Positions 54,359 to 63,267 of a DNA stretch of 64,000 nucleotides are shown here, piece after piece; the stretch's first letter is position 1; the number at the start of each line of letters is the position of its first letter. The DNA comes from Kiritimatiellia bacterium (lineage in GTDB: Bacteria > Verrucomicrobiota > Kiritimatiellia > CAIVKH01), in the NCBI GenBank assembly GCA_027493775.1, contig JAOSKE010000001.1, positions 805,651 to 869,650 of the forward strand, read 5' to 3'. Both the position numbers and the translations under genes were made by a program. Under the pieces are notes generated by a model, which ran no database searches, was not told the DNA's origin, and saw nothing but the letters and a program-made list of their open reading frames with translations.

Positions 54359-54409
54359 TAATTGAGCCGCCGCAGAAGTCAACATCCCTCTGTCCATCGT
54401 GAGCAATAC

Positions 54410-55377
54410 ATGAAGTTCGATATCTTTTTCTACGAAGCATTTGCCGAAGAACAGGCCGCCCTTGCGGCGCGGTTGAGCGACCGTTTCAACGTAGGATACA
54501 GCGTGGAAACCATCCAGCGTTCCGGTCACACGCGCCCCCTGCTCCTCTCATCAGCATTCGCACGCAGTCCAATATACCCGAAACATGGCATCCGCCGATA
54601 GAGGGAATTCTTGCGCGCACCACCGGCTACGACCATCTCACGCCGTTGATCACGCGCAAAAACCCGCCGCTGGTTGCCCACCTGCCCGAATACTGCACTC
54701 GCGCCGTCGCCGAGCAGGCCGCGCTGCTATGGATGGCGTTGCTGCGCAAACTGCCGGAGCAGCAGGAAAATTGGCCGAAATTCAAACGCGACGCGCTGAC
54801 CGGCGGAGAAAACCTCGGCCGCTCGCTCCTCGTCGCCGGCGTCGGACGAATCGGCCACGAAATCGTGAAAATCGGAAAAGGACTGGGGATGCGCACGAAT
54901 GGCGCAGACCCGATCCAACGACACCCCGATGTCGAATATGTCCCCCTGGAAAATGGTGTAACAACGGCGGATGTAATCGTCTCTGCCATGAACCTCACGA
55001 AAGAAAATCGGGGCCTGTTCAATTTTGACCTGCTGCGCCTCGCAAAGCCGGGTGCCCTGCTCATTAATATCGCCAGAGGCGAGCTGGTCCGCTCTGCAGA
55101 CATCGCGCGACTACTGGATGAAGGAATACTGGGCGGAGTCGCATTTGACGTCTATAACGATGAAACGGTTGTCGCGGACGCATTGCGCTCCGGCGCAACC
55201 CAGCCCGAAACGGATAGGCTACGAGCGCTGGCCGAACGGCCAAACGTAATTTTTACCCCGCACAACGCATTCAACACAACCGAAGCGCTTGCCCGAAAAG
55301 CAGACCTCACGGTCGAACAGGTAGTCTTCTTTCTCGAAAGCAAGCGATTCAAATGGCCATTTCCCGCCTCAGATTGA
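54410..55377 (+). CDS. D-isomer-specific 2-hydroxyacid dehydrogenase, one frameshift
   Basis: Start at 54410 (MKFDIFFYEAFAEEQ). After correction of a missing base in a C run near 54534 the protein has about 322 residues: ISIRTQSNIP, ARTTGYDHLTPL (typical substrate loop), the NAD fold LVAGVGRIGHEIVKIGKGLGM, catalytic Arg in NIARGELV, and His in FTPHNAFNT. Reduces a 2-oxoacid or oxidises a D-2-hydroxyacid with NAD(H); the substrate is not identifiable, though the fold resembles D-lactate/phosphonate-type members. Driven by the promoter above. Confidence 0.82.
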
Positions 55378-55446
55378 TTTCACACGATATTTGACACGCC
55401 CCCGCCGCTCCTGCACCATCTCGCACTTCTAAAAGAAAGGCCATTT

Positions 55447-56502
55447 ATGTCCTCGCACTATCTCACCGCTATGACTCTGGCCGCGTTACTCGCGGCAACC
55501 GCTGTCGGCTGCAAAAAGGAAAACCTGCCCACCCAGCAAGCCACAACTGATTTGACCGAAACCGCCGCAGACATCTTCCAACAACCGGTTCCCACAGCCA
55601 TGCAACAACTCCCCACAACAGGCAATGTCGCCACGGTCAACGGAGTCGAAATCACGGCGGAAGCCTTCCAAAAGGACTTCTCCAATGCGATGAGCCGATT
55701 CCGCCAGCAGATTCCGGCAGAACAAATTGCCCAAATCATGCCCCGGATTCAGGAGCAGGTTCTCGACCAGATGATCGCCCGCCAACTGCTGCTCCAGCAA
55801 GCGAATCACCTGAACTTGACGATCACGGATGAAGATATCGAAGACGCGCAGGCAAAGCTTGAGGCCTCTCTGCCCCCCGGCATCACACTCGCGAAAGTCC
55901 TCGAACAGCGCGGCGTCAGCGAAGATCAGTTCCACAAGGAATTCGGTGATGAAGTCCTCATCACCCGCCTCATTGAACAGGTCACCTCCAACGCAACCCA
56001 GGTCACCGATGCCGATGTGGACGAATTTTACGAACAGAACGTGGACAAATTCAAAGAACCGGAAACAGCCACCGCGCGCCACATTCTCATCGCAGTAACC
56101 AACGACGAAGAAAAGGCGGCCCAGAAAGAAAAAGCCGAAGGAATTCGTGCGCGTTTGATCGCCGGCGAAGACTTTGCTGAACTCGCCGCGGCTGAATCCG
56201 ACGACCCCGGAAGCAAGAGCACCGGCGGCGAATACACCTTCCCGCGCGGACGCATGGTTCCGGCCTTTGAAGACGCCGCGTTCACGCAAGAGATCGGCGA
56301 AATCGGTCCGCTCGTCGAAACACAATTCGGCTACCACATCATCCAGGTCGAAAAACGCGATCCCGCCCGCGATGTGCCGCTGGAGGAAGTTCGCACAAAC
56401 GTCGCCGCCTATCTGCGCTCGCAGAAAGGCCCCGCCGCGCTGCAAGACTACCTGGCCGAACTCCGCTCGAACGCGACGATCAACGTCAATATCGCTCAAT
56501 AG
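55447..56502 (+). CDS. Lipoprotein parvulin-type peptidyl-prolyl isomerase (PrsA/SurA-like)
   Basis: 351 residues. Lipoprotein signal (LAALLAATAVGC; lipobox AVGC, residues 19-22). SurA_N-type helical domain (VNGVEITAEAFQKDFSNAMSRF; QVLDQMIARQLLLQQANHLNLTITD), then a complete parvulin domain: ATARHILIAVTN, DFAELAAAESDDPGS, GGEYTFPRGRMVPAFEDAAF, FGYHIIQVE. Folds outer-membrane or secreted proteins in the periplasm. 69 bases after the dehydrogenase, 5 bases before the SDR. Confidence 0.9.
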   Translation: MSSHYLTAMTLAALLAATAVGCKKENLPTQQATTDLTETAADIFQQPVPTAMQQLPTTGNVATVNGVEITAEAFQKDFSNAMSRFRQQIPAEQIAQIMPRIQEQVLDQMIARQLLLQQANHLNLTITDEDIEDAQAKLEASLPPGITLAKVLEQRGVSEDQFHKEFGDEVLITRLIEQVTSNATQVTDADVDEFYEQNVDKFKEPETATARHILIAVTNDEEKAAQKEKAEGIRARLIAGEDFAELAAAESDDPGSKSTGGEYTFPRGRMVPAFEDAAFTQEIGEIGPLVETQFGYHIIQVEKRDPARDVPLEEVRTNVAAYLRSQKGPAALQDYLAELRSNATINVNIAQ

Positions 56503-56507
56503 AACCC

Positions 56508-57291
56508 ATGAACCTCGGGCTTGAGAGTCGAAGCGCCTGGCTTGCGGCCTCCAGCGAGGGATTGGGATTCGCCTGTGCGCAGGCGCTAGTCGCGGAAGGC
56601 TGCCGCGCCACACTCGTGGCGCGGCGCGCGGACAAACTTCTGGAAGCAAGCCAAGCCCTCTCTGCGCCCGAACGTGTTCGCGCTGTTTCACTCGACCTCG
56701 CATCAGCCGTCGGCCTCGAAAAAGCCTGCGCCGACATCGAAACGCAGCAACCGGACATTCTTTTGCTGAACTCCGGCGGCCCGCCCCCCGGCGGAACCAC
56801 GGAACTCGGCGACGAGGCATGGACTCAAGCAGCGCAACAACTGTTGACCACCGCGCGAAAGCTCACTGCGGCAGCACTGCCGACAATGAAAAAGAAACAG
56901 TGGGGCCGCATCATTGCCATCGCCTCCTTCACCGTCATTGAGCCGGCGGGACCGCCTCGCCCTGAGCAACGTTTTTCGCACCGCGCTCATCGCCTACCTC
57001 AAAACACTCTCGCGCGAAGTCGCCGCAGAAGGCATCACCGTGAATGCGGTGCTCCCCGGCAACTATCTGACCAGCCGACTGCGCCAACTCATTGCGGACA
57101 AGGCAAAGCGCGAAGGAACAAGCGTTGAAGCGGCCGAACAGGCCATGCGCAACGCACTCCCGCAAAAGAAATTCCAAGCCCCCGCCGACCTCGCCGCCAT
57201 GGTCGCCCTACTCGCATCCGAACGTGGAGCCTCCGTCACCGGCGCTTCCATCCCTGTTGACGGCGGAATGTCCCGCTTCCTCCTCGCCTGA
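56508..57291 (+). CDS. Atypical short-chain dehydrogenase/reductase, one frameshift
   Basis: About 260 residues when the extra G near 56960 is removed (reads IEPADRLALSNVFRTALIAYLK). NAD-site remnant SAWLAASSEGLGFACAQAL (normally TG.S.G.G), strand-helix ARRADKL, ILLLNSGGP, and C-terminal GITVNAVLPGNYLTSRL...GASVTGASIPVDGG typical of FabG-like SDRs. The position of the catalytic YxxxK reads LALSN, so the usual Tyr and Lys are missing; this subgroup has been seen with KQP.D.L.LSN-type sequences. Reductase activity is therefore uncertain. Ends 19 bases before the palindrome array. Confidence 0.7.
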
Positions 57292-57309
57292 CTCGCGACC
57301 ACGCAAAAC

Positions 57310-57387
57310 TTCCAAGGGTTGGAAATTTTAGCTGAAAAAGTTCCAAGGCTTGGAAGTTTGATGTGAAAGGACTTCCAAGGGTTGGAA
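57310..57387. repeat. Three TTCCAANNNTTGGAA palindromes, about 32-bp phasing, second locus
   Basis: Copies start at 57310, 57341 and 57373 (spacing 31 and 32; centres GGG, GGC, GGG), beginning 19 bases after the SDR stop. Same motif and geometry as 36094-36204. Located between convergent genes. Confidence 0.8.
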
Positions 57388-57563
57388 GTCCAGCCATTTT
57401 CATAAAGCTCCGATACAAAACAGCACCCCGCCCTCAACGCGCCCGCCGTCGCTGAACTCTGGCGTGACTGAGGGCGGAAACCTGAAGCCTGAAGTGCGCG
57501 TGGAGCAGAGCCCGACCAACCGTGGGTCAGCGAATGATTTGTTTAACCGCAGCAATCGCGCAA
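57388..57563. other. Convergent gap between SDR and clpC
   Basis: About 175 bases beyond the palindromes with no gene and no convincing terminator hairpin followed by T or A run. Confidence 0.4.
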
Positions 57564-60052
57564 TTATTTGGTCTCGGCCAACTGCCGGAAGGTCAAATGG
57601 TCGTCCTCAACGGTAGCCTCTACTGTTTCGGCATTGGCTAGATTTCCGCGCAGGATTTCTTCTGCCAGCGGGTCTTCCAAATAGCGCTCAACCGCGCGGC
57701 GCAACGGGCGCGCGCCGTACGCGGGGTCGAATCCTTTGGAAAGGAGAAACTCGCGGGCGGATTCGGTCAAATGCAATTCCACCTTGCGCGCGGCGAGACG
57801 GTTCTGAACTTTCTTCACCTCGAATTCGAGAATGCGCATCACGTCCTCGCGCACCAACTGGCGGAAGACGATGATGTCGTCAATACGGTTCAAGAGCTCC
57901 GGCTTAAAGGCGCGCTTGGATTCCTCAAGCATCTGGCTTTTCAGACGATCATGGTCTGCCGTCGCGGCGACTTCGCCAAAGCCGAGTCCGGTTCCCTTGC
58001 GAATCAGGTCCGCGCCGATATTCGAGGTCATAATGACCACGGTGTTTCGGAAGTCCACGGTCCGACCAAGGCTGTCGGTCAGTTTTCCCTCCTCCAGAAT
58101 CTGAAGGAGAATGTGCATGACATCCGGATGGGCCTTCTCTATTTCGTCAAAGAGGACGACCGAATACGGGCGGCGACGCACTTTTTCGGTAAGCTGTCCG
58201 CCCTCGTCGTAGCCGACGTAGCCCGGCGGTGAACCGATGAGGCGGGAGACGGAGAATTTTTCCATATATTCAGACATATCTATCTGAATAAGGGCATCCG
58301 TGTCGCTGAACATAAACTCCGCCAGCGCCTTGGCCAACAGGGTCTTTCCAACGCCGGTCGGTCCGAGAAACACGAAAGAGCCGATCGGACGGCGGGGGTC
58401 GCGCAAATCCGCGCGCGAGCGGCGCAGGGCCTTGGAAATGGAGACGACGGCGGCATGCTGGCCGACGACGGTTTTTTCCAAACTCTCCTCCATCTGCAAA
58501 AGGCGCACGGTTTCGCGCTCTTCCATCCGCGAGATGGGAATGCCCGTCCATTTCGCGATAACCGTCATGATGTCTTCTTCCGTGACAGGCACAGTAATCT
58601 GATCGCGGGACTTGCGCCATTCCGCGAGGGTCTTTTCCATCTCTTCGGTCGCCACGCGCTCCTGGTCGCGCAGTGAAGCGGCGGCTTCAAATTGTTGATC
58701 GCGAATCGCTTCTTCTTTCTTCTTCCGAATTTCAGCGATCTCCGACTCCTTCTCCTTAATGTTCGGCGGGCGCGTGGTAATGGAGATGTGGGCACGGGCA
58801 CCAGCTTCGTCCATTACGTCAATGGCTTTGTCCGGAAGGTAGCGGTCATTCAAATAACGCGAGGACAGTTCGACTGCAGCGGTGAGGGCCTCGTCGGAAA
58901 TTTTGGCGTGATGATGCTCCTCGTAGCGTTTGCGGATTCCCTTCAAAATTTCGATCGCTTCCGGAATCGTAGGCTCTTTTACCATCACCGTCTGGAATCG
59001 GCGCTCCAGCGCGGCGTCTTTCTCGATGAATTTACGGTATTCGGAAAGTGTGGTCGCGCCGATGCACTGCAATTCGCCGCGCGACAAGGCGGGCTTGATG
59101 ATATTCGATGCGTCCATCGCTCCTTCGGCCCGAACCGGCGCCGACAATGGTGTGCAGCTCGTCAATAAAGAGAATCGTGTTCTTCACGCGCTTCAGCTCA
59201 TCCATGACAGCCTTGATGCGCTCTTCAAACTGCCCGCGATATTTTGTGCCCGCGACCATCAGGGCGAGATCGAGGGTAACGACCCGCTTGTCCGCAAGCA
59301 GCTCCGGCACATCGCCTTTTGCGATCAACTGCGCAAGTCCTTCGACAATTGCGGTTTTGCCGACACCCGCTTCACCGATCAAGACGGGGTTGTTTTTATT
59401 GCGGCGGCACAGAATCTGGACAACGCGCTCGATTTCGTTTTGACAGCCGATCACGGGATCGAGGTCGCCTTTTCGCGCCAGATCAGTCAGGTCGCGGCCA
59501 AAGGTACTGAGTGCGGGCGTTTTTGGATCTTTTGCGGCCGCGCCGGCTGGGCCTTCGACGGGCGCGTCGCCTGAACCCGCCGGGCCGGAAACCGTCGGAT
59601 CCTGGGTCGGATCGTAGTGCGGGTCCAACTCTTTCAAGATTTCAACACGGGTCTTTTTCGAGATCAATGTTCAGATTGCGCAAGACGCGCGATGCGACGC
59701 CCTCGCCTTCTCGCAGCAGGCCCAGCAAAATATGTTCGGTTCCGACGTATGCGTGGTTGAGCGAACGCGCTTCGCTTCCGGCCAGCGCCAGCACCTTTTT
59801 TACACGGGGGGTGAAAGGCAGGTTGCCGACCGTTTTGGTTTCCGGCCCGACGCCAACGGCTTTCTCCACTTCAAGGCGCACCGCGTCCAGATTTACGCCG
59901 AGTCGCTGAAGCACATTGACCGCAACGCCCTGCCCCAACGCAATGATGCCGAGCAGGAGGTGCTCCGTGCCGACGTATCCGTGGTTAAAGCGATCTGCTT
60001 CCTTGCGGGCCAACTGCAAAACTTGTTGCGCTCTGGGAGTAAAATTATTCAT
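57564..60052 (-). CDS. clpC: ATP-dependent Clp protease ATP-binding subunit ClpC, two frameshifts
   Basis: Read across two one-base errors, about 828 residues: N-terminal double Clp_N repeat ([20 protein letters not shown]..., [12 protein letters not shown]), first AAA+ ([39 protein letters not shown]), UVR-like middle domain ([17 protein letters not shown]), second AAA+ ([32 protein letters not shown]), and the C-terminal D2 small domain. Errors: an extra C at 59129-59131 and an extra T in T5 at 59654-59658 (plus strand). Unfolds substrates for ClpP, including arginine-phosphorylated proteins marked by McsB. Start overlaps the mcsB stop (ATGA). Confidence 0.93.
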
Positions 60053-61137
60053 TCAGCGGTCGTTCGATTTCTTCGTTTCGGCGGCGGATTATTCAGTGCG
60101 TCACGCACCAAACTGGCCCGATACCTATCGCGATCTTTTGGTTTTAATGCCTTTTCTTCCTTCTTTTGTAAATGGCCGGGTTGGGTCAACAAAAGCAATG
60201 CGTCAACGGTCCGGCGACTCACTGACTTCAATATACCCATATCAATACCCAAACGCAAACCGGAGAGTAAATCCATCGCCTCTTTTGAAGTGAGCAGGTG
60301 GGCGTTGGAAAGAATGCCGAACGAGCGCCCGATGTGGTCACGAACAAGGGCGCCGCGCCGATCCATGAGCCGCTCGCGCGCGTTTTGCTCGTGGACGACC
60401 AGCTCCATCGCAATCTGCTCAACGAGTTTGACGATTTGCTCCTCCGAATCGCCTAGGGTCATCTGATTTGAAATCTGGAACATATTTCCCGTCGCCTCTG
60501 TGCCCTCACCCCAAAGGCCGCGCACGGCCAGACCGATCTTGGCCATGCCCTTCATGATCGGATTGATTTCATTCATCAACACAAGCCCCGGCAGATGCAG
60601 CATCACACTCGCCCGCATCCCGGTGCCCAGATTCGTCGGGCAGGCGGTCAGATAGCCGAGCGTTGGAGAGAATGCGTATTCCGTGCAATTCTCAATTTCG
60701 CTGTCGAGCGTGTTGATCTCCGCCCAGATCGAGCGCAGCTTCATTCCCGGCTGCATACCCTGAAGACGCAGGCAGTCCTCCTCATTGACCATTACAGACA
60801 GGCGCTCGTCGTCACGGAAAACCAACCCGCTGCCTTTTCCCTTCCCCGCGTGTTCGCGGCTGATCAAGTGCCGCTCGAAAAGTATTTCCTTGTCAAGTTC
60901 ACTCAAGTCGCCCATGGAAAGACTGGTGGCGACCTGGAGGCTCGGCACCTGTTCCAGCGCCGGACACAGGCGACGCCACAGGCGATCGCACTCCTCCACA
61001 CCGGCCCAGCCGGGAAACGCGACATCGCGCACGTTGCGCGCCAGCCGAATACGGCTGCTCACCACCGGGCCTTCATCCGTGCCAACAGCAAGCCACGCGC
61101 CGGGCCGCGCCGTTAAGTCTGAAATCGTCATCGTCAT
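60049..61137 (-). CDS. mcsB: Protein-arginine kinase McsB
   Basis: 362 residues from ATG 61137, which overlaps the mcsA stop (ATGA); the longer frame to 61179 lies inside mcsA. ATP:guanido phosphotransferase fold: VVSSRIRLARNVRDVAFPGW, MVNEEDCLRLQGMQPG, CPTNLGTGMRASVMLHLP (reactive Cys loop), NMFQISNQMTLGDSEEQIV, and C-terminal pArg-allosteric region. Phosphorylates arginines on damaged proteins and feeds them to ClpC. Requires McsA. Confidence 0.95.
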   Translation of the reverse strand: MTMTISDLTARPGAWLAVGTDEGPVVSSRIRLARNVRDVAFPGWAGVEECDRLWRRLCPALEQVPSLQVATSLSMGDLSELDKEILFERHLISREHAGKGKGSGLVFRDDERLSVMVNEEDCLRLQGMQPGMKLRSIWAEINTLDSEIENCTEYAFSPTLGYLTACPTNLGTGMRASVMLHLPGLVLMNEINPIMKGMAKIGLAVRGLWGEGTEATGNMFQISNQMTLGDSEEQIVKLVEQIAMELVVHEQNARERLMDRRGALVRDHIGRSFGILSNAHLLTSKEAMDLLSGLRLGIDMGILKSVSRRTVDALLLLTQPGHLQKKEEKALKPKDRDRYRASLVRDALNNPPPKRRNRTTAE

Positions 61138-61646
61138 GGCGTCTGATCCGCCTCCGCCGCTTCCAATCGCTTCCGGCAATCATTAATCTGGTCTCGCAGC
61201 ATCGCGGCTTCTTCAAAGTTTTCCGTGGCAATCGCCTTGTCCATTCGCTTCTGCAGCGCGGCCAGCTCTGCCGTGACCTGCGCACGCGCCCCTTCTTTGC
61301 GCGGGATTTTGCCGGTGTGATGGTCGGAGCGGTGCATCGCCTTTAATAGCGGAGGAAGTTCCTCCGCAAAGGTTTCATAGCAGTGGGCGCAACCAAAACG
61401 GCCGGTCTTCTTGAAGTCCGTACGACGCATGTGGCATCGCGGGCACCGCCGCTCCGAGTCGGAAGCCTCCTTCGATTTCTGAATGCCCATACCGAGCAAA
61501 ATGTCGGTGATCGAGAGCGGGCTCTGTGCGTCAAATCCGCTCTTGGTCGCGCACTCCTCGCACAGGTGCAGCTTTTTGATCGCGCCATCTACAACTTGTG
61601 TCAGATGGACGGTCGCATCGCGTTCCTTGCAGGATTCGCACAACAT
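61134..61646 (-). CDS. mcsA: McsA, activator of McsB, with UVR motif
   Basis: 170 residues. Four CxxC pairs (MLCESCKERDA, HLCEECATKSGF, RCPRCHMRRTDF, FGCAHCYETFAEEL) bind Zn, and a C-terminal UVR helix pair (LAALQKRMDKAIATENFEEAAMLRDQI) matches the UvrB/UvrC motif. Activates McsB and links it to ClpC. The gene is 7 bases after ilvE. No ctsR repressor gene accompanies the cassette in the window, unlike in Bacillus. Confidence 0.93.
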   Translation of the reverse strand: MLCESCKERDATVHLTQVVDGAIKKLHLCEECATKSGFDAQSPLSITDILLGMGIQKSKEASDSERRCPRCHMRRTDFKKTGRFGCAHCYETFAEELPPLLKAMHRSDHHTGKIPRKEGARAQVTAELAALQKRMDKAIATENFEEAAMLRDQINDCRKRLEAAEADQTP

Positions 61647-61653
61647 AATCGGC

Positions 61654-62523
61654 CTACTTGATCGGTGTGCCGGTGCTCCGCGCCAACTTGGTGAACGTCG
61701 CGGCCAGGGCGCGGGTTTTTTCGCCCGGCTTGCCGGAGCCGATTATCCGGCGATCCACGTTCACCACGCTGATGATCTCCGCCGCCGTGCCGGTCAAAAA
61801 GACCTCGTCCGCCGTGTACACATCGTAGCGCGTCAGCACGTCTTCTTTGACTTCCATCCCGGCTTCCGCCGCGAGCTTCATCACCACTCCGCGCGTGATC
61901 CCCTCGAGCGCGCCGCACCACGACGGCGGGGTAACCAGCGTGTTGCCCCGGACAACAAAGAGATTGTCGCCCGACGCTTCCGCGATATAGCCCTGCGGAT
62001 TCAAGAGAAGGCATTCCATCACGCCCGCGTTGATCGCCTCGATCTTCGCGAGGATGTTGTTCAGATAATTCAGGCTCTTGATGCGCGGATTCACCGCCTC
62101 GGCATGGTTGCGAACCGTCCCGACCGTCACCACGGACAAGCCCTCTTTGTAGAGTTTGGGCGGATAGAGCTGAATCCCGGCGGCGATGACGATGATCTCC
62201 GGCTTTTTGCAGAGATACGGATTCAAGCCGAGGCTGCCGACGCCGCGGGTCACGACGAGACGGACGTAGCCGTCTTTAATTTTGTTCGCCGCGCAGGTCT
62301 TCACGACTGCGGCAATCATTTGCTTCTTCGTGATCGGAATTTCCAACGCAATGGCTCGGGCCGAGCGATAGAGCCGGTCAATGTGTTCTTCCAGCGTGAA
62401 CACACGCCCGTTGTAAGCGCGGATGCCCTCGAACACGCCGTCGCCATAAAGCAACCCGTGATCGAAGACCGAAACCTTCGCATCCCGCTCCGGCACCAAG
62501 CGCCCATTCATGTAAATCTTCAT
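61654..62523 (-). CDS. ilvE: Branched-chain amino acid aminotransferase (class IV)
   Basis: 289 residues. MNGRLVPERDAKVSVFDHGLLYGDGVFEGIRAYNGRVF is the conserved N-terminal region; PLP Lys in RIKSLNYLNNIL; ends with FTKLARSTGTPIK. Class IV fold also includes D-amino acid aminotransferases, but FEGIRAY and the SLNYLNN segment favour the BCAA enzyme. Ribosome site GAGGAG. Transfers amino groups in valine/leucine/isoleucine synthesis and catabolism. Confidence 0.9.
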   Translation of the reverse strand: MKIYMNGRLVPERDAKVSVFDHGLLYGDGVFEGIRAYNGRVFTLEEHIDRLYRSARAIALEIPITKKQMIAAVVKTCAANKIKDGYVRLVVTRGVGSLGLNPYLCKKPEIIVIAAGIQLYPPKLYKEGLSVVTVGTVRNHAEAVNPRIKSLNYLNNILAKIEAINAGVMECLLLNPQGYIAEASGDNLFVVRGNTLVTPPSWCGALEGITRGVVMKLAAEAGMEVKEDVLTRYDVYTADEVFLTGTAAEIISVVNVDRRIIGSGKPGEKTRALAATFTKLARSTGTPIK

Positions 62524-62558
62524 ATCTTCTCCTCAAGCTCCTGTATGTTGGCCACAAA

Positions 62559-63267
62559 TCAATTCTGTTTTGGGGTCTCCGCCAGTGCGCCGTCGCGCAG
62601 ATGCACCTGCCGATCACACATGCCGGCCACCGTATCATTGTGCGTGACCAGCACGAGCGTATGCCTGCTCTCGCGGGTCAACGCAAATAAATAGTCCAGC
62701 ACCTGCTGTCCTGTTGACGAGTCCAGATTACCCGTTGGCTCATCCGCGAGCAAGACCGATGGATCATTCATCAGCGCCCGCGCCAATGAGGCGCGTTGTT
62801 GCTCGCCACCGGAGACCTCCACCGGGCGATGATGCAAGCGATGCCGCAGCCCGACTTTCTCCAGCAAATCCAGCGCGCGCTCGCGCAACGCCGGCATCTC
62901 CCGCAAAGCGCCGCGACGACTCATCGCGGGGAGCAGCACGTTGTCGAGGATGTCCAGTTCCGGCAACAGGTGATACGCCTGAAACACAAAACCGACGCGT
63001 GTCGCCCGGAACTCTGTCCGCTCCGCAGCCGAGAGTTCATACAGATTTTAAATTTTCAAACTGAACACGCCCGCGACTTGGACGATCCAGTCCGCCCAAC
63101 GTGTGCAAGAGCGTGCTCTTGCCCGCCCCGCTTGCCCCGGTAATCGCCAGGCGTTCGCCCTTGCGAACGGAAAGACTCACGCCGCGCAGTACGTCAATCT
63201 TCATCCGTTCCAGCACATACGTCTTGTGCAGATCGGTCGCCACAATCTGGATCGGGGCCTCACTCAT
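62559..63267 (-). CDS. lolD: Lipoprotein-release ABC transporter ATP-binding protein (LolD type), one frameshift
   Basis: About 235 residues: [27 protein letters not shown], Walker [20 protein letters not shown]-loop [12 protein letters not shown], signature [15 protein letters not shown], Walker [14 protein letters not shown], and H-loop LVTHND. The frame breaks at a T4 run (63046-63049, plus strand) where one A (minus strand) is extra: [17 protein letters not shown]. Acts with the downstream permease. LolD versus MacB is settled by the neighbour and the lack of a C-terminal membrane domain. Confidence 0.88.
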
